A stretch of DNA of 64,000 bases from Campylobacterota bacterium. GTDB lineage: Bacteria > Campylobacterota > Campylobacteria > Campylobacterales > Thiovulaceae. The notes under the pieces were generated by a model that was not told where the DNA came from, made no database searches, and saw only the letters and a program-made list of their open reading frames with translations. The position numbers and the translations under genes are program-made. Within the stretch, counting starts at the first letter, position 1. Every line of letters begins with the position of its first letter. Where the stretch lies: assembly GCA_030152305.1 (NCBI GenBank), contig JASKOM010000002.1, positions 248,001 to 312,000 of the forward strand, written 5' to 3'. This document shows, piece after piece, positions 25,201 to 33,532 of this stretch.

Positions 25201-26950
25201 CATTGAAGACTTTATCGATTTGAGAAAAAATAGCGGTGATGAACGACGACGAACTCATGATTTATTTGTTTCATTGTGGATTAATGATTTATTTATGGAA
25301 CGAGTTGGTAAAAATCAAGAATGGACATTGTTTGATCCAAGAGAAACATCAGAATTAAATAATTTATTTGGCGAACAGTTCAAAGAAAAATATTTAGCTT
25401 ATGAACATGTGAATAATATTCGTAAGAAAAAAATACCTGCTCGAACACTTTATCGCAAAATCATCACGAATTATTTCGAAACTGGAACTCCATTTTTAGG
25501 TTTTAAAGATGAAGCAAATCGACGAAATCAAAATAGTCACTCTGGTTTGATAAGAAGTTCTAATTTATGTGTTTCTGGTGATACAAGAGTTTTAACTGAA
25601 AACGGTTATATTCGAGCTGATGTTCTTGCTCAAAACGAAGATAATCCAAAAATTGTTATTGACGGACGAATGTTAAAAAGCGGTCAAAACGAATTAATAA
25701 CTCCTTTGCACAAAATGGTCATGACTTCTGAAAATGAAGAAATTTATCTTGTCAAAATGAATGATGGCTCGTCGTTAAAATGCACGGCTTATCATGAATT
25801 TCCAATTATCACAAATAACGGAATTGAGAAAAAACAGCTTAACGAGTTAGCTGAAAATACAGTGATTTATAGATATCTTGAAGATGGAACTAAAACAACG
25901 ACTTCTATTAAATCAGTTGAATTTATTGGTTCTGAACCTGTTTATGATTTAACTTCTGATGAAGAAAGTCATACTGTTATATTCGATGGAATCGTTACAG
26001 GCAATTGCATGGAAATTTTCCAGAACACACGACCAGCTGAATATAAAGTTATTAATACTCGTAATGAAAAAGTTGCCGAAGGTCGAACTGCCGTTTGTAA
26101 TTTAGCTTCGATTAATCTTGCAAAAGTTAATTCTCGAGAAGATATTGAACGAGTTGTTAAAATTGCCATGAAAGTTCTTGATAATGTTATTGATTTAAAT
26201 TATTACCCGATTGAATCAGCTAAATTATCGAATATGGATTTACGAGCTGTTGGTCTTGGTGTTATGGGCGAATCTCAAATGTTGGCTGAACGACATATTC
26301 ATTTTGGAACAAAAGAACATTATGAATTAATCGATGAGGTAATGGAAAATGTATCGTTTTATGCGATAAAATCGTCTATCGATTTAGCAAAAGAACTTGG
26401 AGCTTATCCTAAATTTGAAGGTTCAAATTGGAGCAAAGGAATTTTACCAATTGATACTGCAAATGAAAAAGCAAAAAGCTTAACCGATAGAAAATATTCT
26501 CAAGATTGGGATTCTATTCGTGAAGATGTTAAAAAATTTGGTATTCGAAATGGCTATTTAATGGCAGTTGCTCCGACCTCATCGATTTCAATTCTTATCG
26601 GAACAACACAGGCAATCGAACCAATTTATAAACGAAAATGGTTTGAAAATAATTTAAGTGGTCAAACTCCTGCGGTTGCACCAAATTTATCAGCTGATAC
26701 ATGGGCATTTTATAAAAGTGCATATGAAATAGATCAAATAAAATTAATCGAAGCTGGAGCTGTGAGACAAAAATGGATCGATCAAGGGCAATCGTTAAAT
26801 TTATTTGTTGATCCAAAAAAATATAATGGCAACGATTTGATTAAATTTTATTTAAGTGCATGGCAATATGGTTTAAAATCAACTTATTATTTACGAAGTC
26901 AAGCTCCTGAAATCGTTGATCGAAATGACGAATGTCTAGTTTGTCAATAA
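22208..26950 (+). CDS. nrdA: Ribonucleotide reductase class I large subunit, split by a group I intron and three inteins
   Basis: Exon 1 is 22208-24238 and exon 2 is 24587-26950; the join is in phase 0 and restores LLSKFGG|GLGWDWS. After removal of inteins of 427, 145 and 146 residues the mature enzyme is about 746 residues. It reduces ribonucleoside diphosphates with a radical-bearing partner (NrdB, not in this window). An ATP-cone leads. The redox Cys lies in QLSS|CFVG, the thiyl-radical Cys in SSNL|CMEI and its partner in TAVCNLASINL. The C-terminal Cys pair is ECLVCQ. Read without splicing, exon 1 stops at 24265. Without splicing at both the RNA and protein level no active enzyme can form. 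Confidence 0.95.
22874..24154 (+). mobile_element. nrdA intein 1, full-length with LAGLIDADG endonuclease
   Basis: The 427 residues run from CFLKGTKIRT to YNIEVEEDHSYSVSNIAVHN, followed by host Cys+1. Block B is TATEEHPILT. Endonuclease motifs are LVGYYLAEGNI and LLVGAIRGDGC. The insertion point is QLSS|CFVG, where Cys+1 matches the redox-active Cys225 of E. coli NrdA. The terminal blocks resemble those of the methyltransferase intein. Its right end is only 84 bases (28 codons) before the group I intron. Confidence 0.93.
24239..24586 (+). ncRNA. Self-splicing group I intron in nrdA
   Basis: The 348-base intron has the conserved core: P element GCTGGAAACCC (24295-24305), Q element AATCAGCAGG (24378-24387), R element with GACTAT (24417-24422) and S element AAGATATAGTC, whose ATAGTC (24509-24514) pairs perfectly with R to form P7. 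P1 forms between exon GTGGT (24234-24238) and the guide GCCAC (24252-24256), giving U24238-G24252 at the 5' splice site. The intron ends with G24586. Splicing joins ...GGT|GGT TTA GGT in phase 0. No endonuclease gene is inside, so it is a minimal ribozyme. Confidence 0.92.
24719..25153 (+). mobile_element. nrdA intein 2, mini-intein
   Basis: The 145 residues start CVDRNSYVRLID and end NQFHLIHN, before host Thr+1 (joined extein AVDQLG|TRKGS). Block B is TTSKWHPLAIF. There is no endonuclease domain, so it can splice but not home by itself. It contains one GATGAGGT site (24977-24984), the only one in any of the four inteins. Confidence 0.9.
25568..26005 (+). mobile_element. nrdA intein 3, mini-intein with atypical Gly-Asn C-terminus
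   Basis: The 146 residues start CVSGDTRVLTENG and end HTVIFDGIVTGN, before host Cys+1 (joined extein SSNL|CMEIFQNT). Block B is CTAYHEFPI. The penultimate residue is Gly instead of the usual His that assists Asn cyclisation. No endonuclease domain is present. The Cys+1 matches thiyl-radical Cys439 of E. coli NrdA. Confidence 0.9.
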
Positions 26951-26975
26951 AATAAAAATTTAATTTATTTATTTC

Positions 26976-27004
26976 AAATGGAAAAGTTTTTAGCTTTTCC
27001 ATTT
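26976..27004 (+). terminator. Rho-independent terminator of purB-nrdA
   Basis: An 11-bp stem AAATGGAAAAG/CTTTTCCATTT has a 7-nt loop and is followed by a long T-rich tract (27003-27020). Confidence 0.85.
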
Positions 27005-27099
27005 TTAGGCTTTTTTTTTATTTTAATAATCGATAAAAAATTTGATAAGATTCATAACTGAATAGAATTCAAAAAATAAATTTGAAAAAGAGCTAATTA

Positions 27100-28026
27100 A
27101 TGTTTGAAGAATTAATAAAAAAATTAAGAGTTCCAAACGGTAAATATATTACACTTGAAACAACTCCAACGATGTCAGCATCAATGGATAACCTCATCGC
27201 AAAAATCGATTCAATAAATATTATTAATTTAATTGACGGTTTCTCGACAACAGATAATCCACTAGCAAAATTAAAATATGGTTCTATTTTTGGAGCAATT
27301 AAATTACAAAACAAATTTAATAAACCAGTTATAGCAACAATGAGCATGAGAGATCGAAATAAAATAGCGATTCAGTCTGATTTGTTAGGTGCTAACGATT
27401 TTGATATTCGAACAGTTTTAGCTTTAACTGGTGATAGTGTAAAAGCTTCAGATCAACCAAATAGTAAAGGTGTCTTTGAAGGCGATAGCACTTTATTATT
27501 AGACATAATTAACTGTTTTAATACAGGTATAAATTATGCAGGAAAACCTTTTAAAGAATCAGAACGACCAAAAGAAATTTATCCGTTTTCTGTAATTAAT
27601 TCGTTTGCAAAAAACCCAAATACTATTATAAAAAAAATGATAAAAAAAATAGAACATCATTCTGTTGGGATAATTTCACAACCTGTATATAGTCTCGAAA
27701 GTGCTGAATGGCTATTAAAAAATTTTAATGAAGCTAAAGCTCTTTGTAAATGTCCAGATCCAAAAGTTCAATTAATTTTCGGCTTTTTTCCAATTACAAG
27801 ATTTCGAACAGCTCAATTTTTAGCATCACATGTTCCAGGAATTCATGTTCCACAAATTTGGTTGGATAATTTAAAAACAGCAAGTTCAATCAGTGAAGAC
27901 GAAGAAGAAAAAATAGGTTTCGAAATGAGTCTAAATTTATTCAAAGACTTAATAAAATTACATCCAAAGATTCATATTATGACCGCAAATCGTTTTGAAC
28001 TTGCAAAAAAAATTTTGGAGGGCTGA
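27100..28026 (+). CDS. Methylenetetrahydrofolate reductase family protein
   Basis: The 308-residue protein looks like an MTHFR (MetF) barrel: an N-terminal ITLETTP strand with the catalytic-type Glu, VIATMSMRDRNK, VLALTGDSVKAS and a late IFGFFPITRFRTAQF strand. In one-carbon metabolism MetF makes 5-methyl-THF for methionine synthesis. The sequence is divergent, so it could instead be one of the MTHFR-like paralogues with another role. A likely -10 (GATAAGAT) lies at 27044-27051. It is followed after 5 bases by the degenerate chemotaxis protein. One GATGAGGT site (27191) is present. Confidence 0.75.
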   Translation: MFEELIKKLRVPNGKYITLETTPTMSASMDNLIAKIDSINIINLIDGFSTTDNPLAKLKYGSIFGAIKLQNKFNKPVIATMSMRDRNKIAIQSDLLGANDFDIRTVLALTGDSVKASDQPNSKGVFEGDSTLLLDIINCFNTGINYAGKPFKESERPKEIYPFSVINSFAKNPNTIIKKMIKKIEHHSVGIISQPVYSLESAEWLLKNFNEAKALCKCPDPKVQLIFGFFPITRFRTAQFLASHVPGIHVPQIWLDNLKTASSISEDEEEKIGFEMSLNLFKDLIKLHPKIHIMTANRFELAKKILEG

Positions 28027-28031
28027 TATAA

Positions 28032-28928
28032 ATGAACAATAAAGATAAAGATCAAGAAGATCTAGAGGATGAACTTTTTTCATCAAATCAAAACCCAATA
28101 GAAACAGTTGCTCAATCTGTTGAAGGAAATCTTTCACTTCAACGAGAAGCAATGCTCTCTCTTTCTTATTCGATTAATCGCATCAGAGATTATATAAAAC
28201 AAGATTTTTCTCACCGCGAAATAGATCTAAAAAATCTAGGTTATCTCGCTAGAGATATTCGTGATAATTTTCAATTTACTCTTATGTTAGCTGACGAAAT
28301 TGGTGTTATCGACGAATTAATTAGTCAAATTAATCTTTTGGCTTTAAATATCACGATCGAAGCTTCGAAAATATCAGATACTGGTGAAGTCTTTAGCGAA
28401 TTATCAAAAGATATTCGCGAAAAGAGTGATAAAATAGGGAGTGTGATTGAACGAATTTTTACTAAAGAAGTTCGAAATAAAAGTTTTCGCGAACACAATC
28501 GCTACGTCCAAAATAATGTCTTAAATTTAATTAATAGTCGAATCGAAAGTTTAGGTGGTTATCTCGGTGAAGGTGAATTTCTTATAAGAGAAATTAATAG
28601 TTCTGATGAACTTCTTGAAGATTTAATTCATTCTATTGAAAGTAGTTTGCCGTTAGCTTCAACTTTGAAAAATTTTGTTACAAATTGTTATTATAATAAT
28701 TCTGTTGTTCATAATGATATTAATAATGAAATGATTATAAATAATAAAATTACTGAAATCGAAGTTGTAAATTTAGTAAATAATGACATTATTGATGCAC
28801 AGAAACAAATTTATGATCACGAGCATGAATTTACGACTAAAGATAATTATCAACAACATAGTCATATTAATATTCTTGGACATAAAAATAAAAAAAATGG
28901 CATATCAAGATTAACAAGGAGATTTTAG
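28032..28928 (+). CDS. Soluble, degenerate methyl-accepting chemotaxis-like protein
   Basis: The 298 residues lack a signal peptide and membrane segments. Near residues 97-115 there is a recognisable receptor signalling tip, ISQINLLALNITIEASKI. It departs from the canonical [18 protein letters not shown] at several normally invariant places and is followed by helical KDIREKSDKIG. The C-terminal third is Asn/His-rich and of low complexity. It may be a cytoplasmic signalling scaffold instead of a true receptor. It precedes the CheD-like gene by 4 bases and forms an operon with the NIT-domain receptor. Confidence 0.65.
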   Translation: MNNKDKDQEDLEDELFSSNQNPIETVAQSVEGNLSLQREAMLSLSYSINRIRDYIKQDFSHREIDLKNLGYLARDIRDNFQFTLMLADEIGVIDELISQINLLALNITIEASKISDTGEVFSELSKDIREKSDKIGSVIERIFTKEVRNKSFREHNRYVQNNVLNLINSRIESLGGYLGEGEFLIREINSSDELLEDLIHSIESSLPLASTLKNFVTNCYYNNSVVHNDINNEMIINNKITEIEVVNLVNNDIIDAQKQIYDHEHEFTTKDNYQQHSHINILGHKNKKNGISRLTRRF

Positions 28929-28932
28929 TTTT

Positions 28933-29400
28933 ATGAATAAATTGAACAAGCATATGATAACTTCTGAAGATCTGTTTTTTATGGATCGTAATAACCCAAC
29001 TGAAGTTGTTACAGTTTTGGGTTCTGCTGTTGCTGTTACAATTTTTGATCGTGTAAAGTTAATTGGCGGAGTTGTTCATTTTTTAGAACCAGAATGGAAT
29101 GGCATAGGTTTAAAAAGTTATAGATACGGTGATGTTGGAACATCTGATCTTGTCAATCGTTTTATCGAAACTGGTAGCAAAAAAGAAAATCTCATTGCTA
29201 ATATTATCGGTGGAGCAACTATCGGAACTGTTATAACTAATAATTTACCAATTGGTTTAAGAAATGTTCAATCTGCTAAAAAAGTTCTCGATCGAGAACA
29301 TATTGCTATTGATCATGTTGAAGTTGGTAAAGAAGTTGGTAGATATCTGTCATTTAATACTTCAACTGGTGAAATAAAAATCAAGTTACAAACAAAATAA
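28933..29400 (+). CDS. CheD-like protein lacking the catalytic cysteine
   Basis: The 155 residues have the CheD fold: a VVTVLGSAVAVTIFD strand, GGVVHFLEPEWN, an RYGDVGTSDLVN block and IGLRNVQSAKKVLD. CheD deamidates glutamines in chemoreceptors using Cys and His. Here the Cys of the usual LGSCVAV is Ala (codon GCT), while the His of GGVVHF remains. It is therefore probably not a deamidase; a receptor-binding adaptor role is possible. An AGGAG 12 bases before ATG supports the start. It sits between two chemoreceptor-like genes. Confidence 0.75.
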   Translation: MNKLNKHMITSEDLFFMDRNNPTEVVTVLGSAVAVTIFDRVKLIGGVVHFLEPEWNGIGLKSYRYGDVGTSDLVNRFIETGSKKENLIANIIGGATIGTVITNNLPIGLRNVQSAKKVLDREHIAIDHVEVGKEVGRYLSFNTSTGEIKIKLQTK

Positions 29401-29420
29401 TATTTAAAAAAGGTTAAATA

Positions 29421-32159
29421 ATGAAAAATCTAAAGATAAAATGGAAACTATTTCTTATATTTTTTCTTCCGACAATAGGGCTTCTAACTCTTTTGGCTTA
29501 CACTAGTTTTGAAAAAAAAGCTATTGTTGATGAAATGGATAAATTAGCTGAAGCAATTACTCTTGGTGAAAAAATTAGTTCAATGGTTCATGAATTTCAA
29601 AAAGAACGAGGCTTAACTGCTGGTTTTGTTGGTAGCAATGGAACAAAATTTGAAGATAAACTTCAAACTCAAAGATTAGAAACTAACAAAAAAATTGATG
29701 ATTATGAAAAATATTTAAAATCTCTTCAGCTTTCGACTTATCCAAATAAATTAGAAAAAACTCTTAAAACTGCAAATCTAGAATTAAAAAAGCTTTCTAC
29801 TCTTCGTCAAGATGTTAGTGCTTTGCAAATTAAAAAAGATCAGGCTATCGGTTATTATACGAATATGAATGGTTGGTATATCGATACGATTGCAAATATT
29901 TCACATATGGCAACCGATCCACAAACTATTAAACTTCTTGCAACATATACAAATTTTTTATATGCAAAAGAAAGAGCTGGTATCGAACGAGCAACAGGAA
30001 CAGCTATTTTTTTTAAAAATAATTTTTCCATGGCTGAAAAAGATCGTTTTATGCAATTAATTGTTCAACAAGATAGTTTCTTAAAAAGTTTCGATATTCT
30101 CGCTGATCATAATATTAAATTAAATAAATCAATTATTATGAAACCAGAAATATTAGATAAAGTTCAACGAATGCGAGATTTAATTACTCAAAATAGTGAT
30201 ATTGGTGGTTTCAATTTTAAATATCGTGATTGGGATCAATGGTCAGCAATATATCTTGAAAATATAGGTAAAATCGAAGAATTTATTAAAAATAAATTCA
30301 GTTCTGATAATAGTTCTGCTAAGTTATTAAAAATTATTGGTTCTTTAATGCAAAAAATTCAAAATGAAAGATATATGGCTGGTGATTATCTTGAAACAAA
30401 AGGTGATGAAACTTTTAAAGGGATTTTTATTTCGATTTTTTCAGAATTAGATGAAATTACACAAAGTATTTCTGAAATTAGTAAATCTTCTTTTGAAACA
30501 AGAACAGTTGATGAAATTTCTAAATTAACTTCTATGTTAAATAACATTAAATCTTTTAGAAATGACATCGTTGCTGTAACAACAACAACAGAACGAAGTT
30601 TTGAAGTTTATTCAGAAATAGCAACACAAGCAATTAAAGTTCTTAATCTTATTGCTATTAATACAATTCAAGATAATCCTTCGATAATTGTAATAATTGA
30701 AAGCTTTAAACAAATAGTTGAAATGCGAGAATTATTATCTCAAGAACAACGAATGATTCAATCTATTCTGAAAAATGACAAAATGTCTCCTCGAATTGAA
30801 GCTGTTGTTCGAGAAGTTGAAAATAAATATGATCAAATTACAGATTTTTTCAAAAGTGGCACAACTTCAGAAATATTAAATATTTATAAAACAAAAGTTG
30901 AAGAAGCTCAAGCCCATATGATGGTTGAAGATGCTAAGAAAAAAATATTTGAAGCTACTAATTTTGGTGGAATGGGAGTTGATCCTGATCATTGGTTTAA
31001 AACTATTTCTACAAAAATTAACCAAATGAAAGAGCTTGATGATTATATTTTATCTCAAGTTACACATCAAGCAAAAACAATCAAAATCACTATGAAAGCT
31101 ACTTTTGCTTTAGTTAATATTATTTATATAGGATTATTAGCTGTATCTATGTTTTTAACTTATATAATTTTTCATGAAATTATGAATGCTGTTAAAGAAT
31201 TCGAACGAGCTTCTAAAGAATTTGAAGATTTAACAACCAGAATTAAAGTTACGGCTAAAGACGAATTAGGACTTGCCCAAGAAAGTTTAAATAAATTTAT
31301 AGGACTCGTCAATGAAACTATTTCTGACTCTAAAAATACAAGTGCAAAAAATATAGTCGAGGGCGATAAACTTAACGATTATGTTGAACACATAACTAGA
31401 GCTATTCAAGTTATTTCAAATATGATGATTGAACTTTCAAATAAAATGGGACATATTAAAACGAATATATTAATGTCTTTAACTGAATCTGAAACAACTC
31501 AAGATAGAATCAATCAAGCTTATGAAGATCTTGTCGTAACTCAAGGAGCTATTAAAGAATTAGTTGGTGATATTAGACTTTCTTCTGAAAAAGATCTTAA
31601 ATTAGCTGAACAACTTGTTAAAACAAGTGAAGAGGCAAATAATGTTAGATCTGTTATTTCTAATATTGATGACATTGCTGAACAGACAAATCTTCTTGCA
31701 CTCAATGCTGCAATTGAAGCCGCACGAGCTGGTGAACATGGTCAAGGTTTTGCCGTTGTTGCTGATGAGGTTCGAGCTTTAGCTGAACAAACACAATTAT
31801 TCTTAGTTAAAATTAATACAACTATTAGTTCTGTTGTTGAAAATGTTGAATATATTTCTCGAGAAATGAATTTGAAAAAAGAGTTTATCGCAAAAATTCA
31901 AGTTGTTTCTACTAAAGTTGAAGTAGCTACAAAACACAGTATATCAATCATGAATGATACTTTGAATTCTTCAACTAATAGTATGGAAGATGCTAGACAA
32001 TCTGCAAGAACAATTACAGAATTAACAGATGGCATATTAAAAGTTAATTCGTTGTCTCAACAAAACATGTTCGATATTAACGAAATCAAAACTTCTTTAG
32101 CTCATTTGAGAAGAATAAGCGAAGACTTAAATGCTCAATTATCTAAATTTAAAACATGA
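29421..32159 (+). CDS. Methyl-accepting chemotaxis protein with NIT (nitrate/nitrite-sensing) domain
   Basis: The 912 residues contain TM1 (~8-28) and a large periplasmic part of ~520 residues that opens with the NIT-type helix [22 protein letters not shown] second similar helix is [18 protein letters not shown]2 lies near ~560-583, a HAMP-like stretch follows, and the signalling tip [24 protein letters not shown] with [12 protein letters not shown] comes near residue 755. NIT domains bind nitrate or nitrite in characterised cases. It would feed CheA. Its stop overlaps the moeA start (ATGA). One GATGAGGT site (31764) falls in the conserved ADEVR codons. Confidence 0.88.
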   Translation: MKNLKIKWKLFLIFFLPTIGLLTLLAYTSFEKKAIVDEMDKLAEAITLGEKISSMVHEFQKERGLTAGFVGSNGTKFEDKLQTQRLETNKKIDDYEKYLKSLQLSTYPNKLEKTLKTANLELKKLSTLRQDVSALQIKKDQAIGYYTNMNGWYIDTIANISHMATDPQTIKLLATYTNFLYAKERAGIERATGTAIFFKNNFSMAEKDRFMQLIVQQDSFLKSFDILADHNIKLNKSIIMKPEILDKVQRMRDLITQNSDIGGFNFKYRDWDQWSAIYLENIGKIEEFIKNKFSSDNSSAKLLKIIGSLMQKIQNERYMAGDYLETKGDETFKGIFISIFSELDEITQSISEISKSSFETRTVDEISKLTSMLNNIKSFRNDIVAVTTTTERSFEVYSEIATQAIKVLNLIAINTIQDNPSIIVIIESFKQIVEMRELLSQEQRMIQSILKNDKMSPRIEAVVREVENKYDQITDFFKSGTTSEILNIYKTKVEEAQAHMMVEDAKKKIFEATNFGGMGVDPDHWFKTISTKINQMKELDDYILSQVTHQAKTIKITMKATFALVNIIYIGLLAVSMFLTYIIFHEIMNAVKEFERASKEFEDLTTRIKVTAKDELGLAQESLNKFIGLVNETISDSKNTSAKNIVEGDKLNDYVEHITRAIQVISNMMIELSNKMGHIKTNILMSLTESETTQDRINQAYEDLVVTQGAIKELVGDIRLSSEKDLKLAEQLVKTSEEANNVRSVISNIDDIAEQTNLLALNAAIEAARAGEHGQGFAVVADEVRALAEQTQLFLVKINTTISSVVENVEYISREMNLKKEFIAKIQVVSTKVEVATKHSISIMNDTLNSSTNSMEDARQSARTITELTDGILKVNSLSQQNMFDINEIKTSLAHLRRISEDLNAQLSKFKT

Positions 32160-33379
32160 TAAAAAAAATATTTATTTCTTATGAAGAGTCAATCGAAAGA
32201 TTAAAACTTCTTCGAAAAGGAGTTTGTTCTTATGAACGAGTTGCTCTGTCAAATTCGTTAAATCGTGTTTTAGCTGAAGACCTCATCGCAAATGAGGATT
32301 CGCCACTTTATCCAACAGCTTCACTCGATGGTTTTGCAATTAAATTTATTGATCAAAAAGATCAATATATAAAAATAGCTCAAAACGATAATCCCGCTGG
32401 TAATGATATTCGTCAAACTTTGCAAAATAAAATGGCTATTAAAACTTTCACAGGTTCGATTATGCCAATAAATGCAGATACTCTTATTCCGATTGAAAAT
32501 GTTGCAATAATAGATGGTCAAATAAAAATAACAAAATCAGTTTCAATTGGTAATGGTATTCGTCCTCGTGGCGAACTTTATCGAGCAGGGGATATTATTA
32601 TCCCAAAAGGAACCAAAATAAGTTATGTCGAAATCGGAGTTCTTGCATCGTTAAATATAAATTTTCCAAAAGTTGCTCCAAAGCCACGAGTTGCAATTGT
32701 TTCAACAGGAAGTGAAATATTGGATTTAGGTGAAGAAAGAACAACTTTTTCTCAAATTAGAAGTTCAAATAATCATTCGCTCGAAGCTTTAATAAAAAAT
32801 TATGGAGCAGAATCAATTCAATTTGGAATCGTTTCCGACGATCAAGAAAAATTAGAAACATCTTTTCAAGAAATAATAAATAGCAAGGCTGATTTTATTG
32901 TTTCAACTGGTGGAGTAAGTGTTGGCGATTACGATTTTGTGTCAGAAACTTTGAGAAAATTAAACTTTGAGATTATTTTACATGGTGTAAAAATAAAACC
33001 AGGGCAACATATTTTAATCGCAAAAAGAAATGAACAAATTTTTATTGCTCTTCCGGGGTTTTCGTTATCAGCAATTATTACAGCACTTTTATATCTTGTT
33101 CCGTTAATTAACGATCGTTTAGGTTTGCCATTTGAATATAAAAAAATATCTGCTTTTTTAAAAGAAAAATATTATAAACGAAGTCAAGGTAAAACAGAAT
33201 TTACTCCGTGTAATTTAGAATTAATTAACGGTAAATTAGAAATAAATTTTTCTGGAAAACGAGTTGGAACAAGTGCATTATTAACAAATATGTTAAATTC
33301 ACCATATTTATTATATTCGTCCGAATTAGATAATGATCGAGAATCAGGTGAATTAATCACTGTTTATTCTTTAAATTAA
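32156..33379 (+). CDS. moeA: Molybdopterin molybdenumtransferase
   Basis: The 407-residue MoeA inserts molybdenum into adenylylated molybdopterin. Visible blocks are [18 protein letters not shown] near residue 46, the [15 protein letters not shown] segment, [15 protein letters not shown], the MPT-binding [13 protein letters not shown] and [17 protein letters not shown]. It overlaps the NIT-domain receptor by 4 bases, so translation is coupled. Molybdenum cofactor serves nitrate reductases, which makes the pairing with a nitrate-type sensor suggestive. One GATGAGGT site (32280) is present. A terminator follows. Confidence 0.93.
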   Translation: MIKKIFISYEESIERLKLLRKGVCSYERVALSNSLNRVLAEDLIANEDSPLYPTASLDGFAIKFIDQKDQYIKIAQNDNPAGNDIRQTLQNKMAIKTFTGSIMPINADTLIPIENVAIIDGQIKITKSVSIGNGIRPRGELYRAGDIIIPKGTKISYVEIGVLASLNINFPKVAPKPRVAIVSTGSEILDLGEERTTFSQIRSSNNHSLEALIKNYGAESIQFGIVSDDQEKLETSFQEIINSKADFIVSTGGVSVGDYDFVSETLRKLNFEIILHGVKIKPGQHILIAKRNEQIFIALPGFSLSAIITALLYLVPLINDRLGLPFEYKKISAFLKEKYYKRSQGKTEFTPCNLELINGKLEINFSGKRVGTSALLTNMLNSPYLLYSSELDNDRESGELITVYSLN

Positions 33380-33398
33380 AAATTATATTTAATTTTTT

Positions 33399-33427
33399 GT
33401 AATCTGCTTTTCACAAAAGTAGATTAC
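33399..33427 (+). terminator. Terminator after moeA
   Basis: A long stem GTAATCTGCTTTT / AAAAGTAGATTAC (one mismatch) with a 3-nt loop is followed by a run of seven or more Ts. Confidence 0.85.
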
Positions 33428-33532
33428 TTTTTTTACTTTTCAAACTATCTTCAATCAAGCAAAAGCTAAATGACATACTACTTATTTCGGTAAAATAGCC
33501 TTTTAATCTTAAAACATAGGCTATAAAATATC

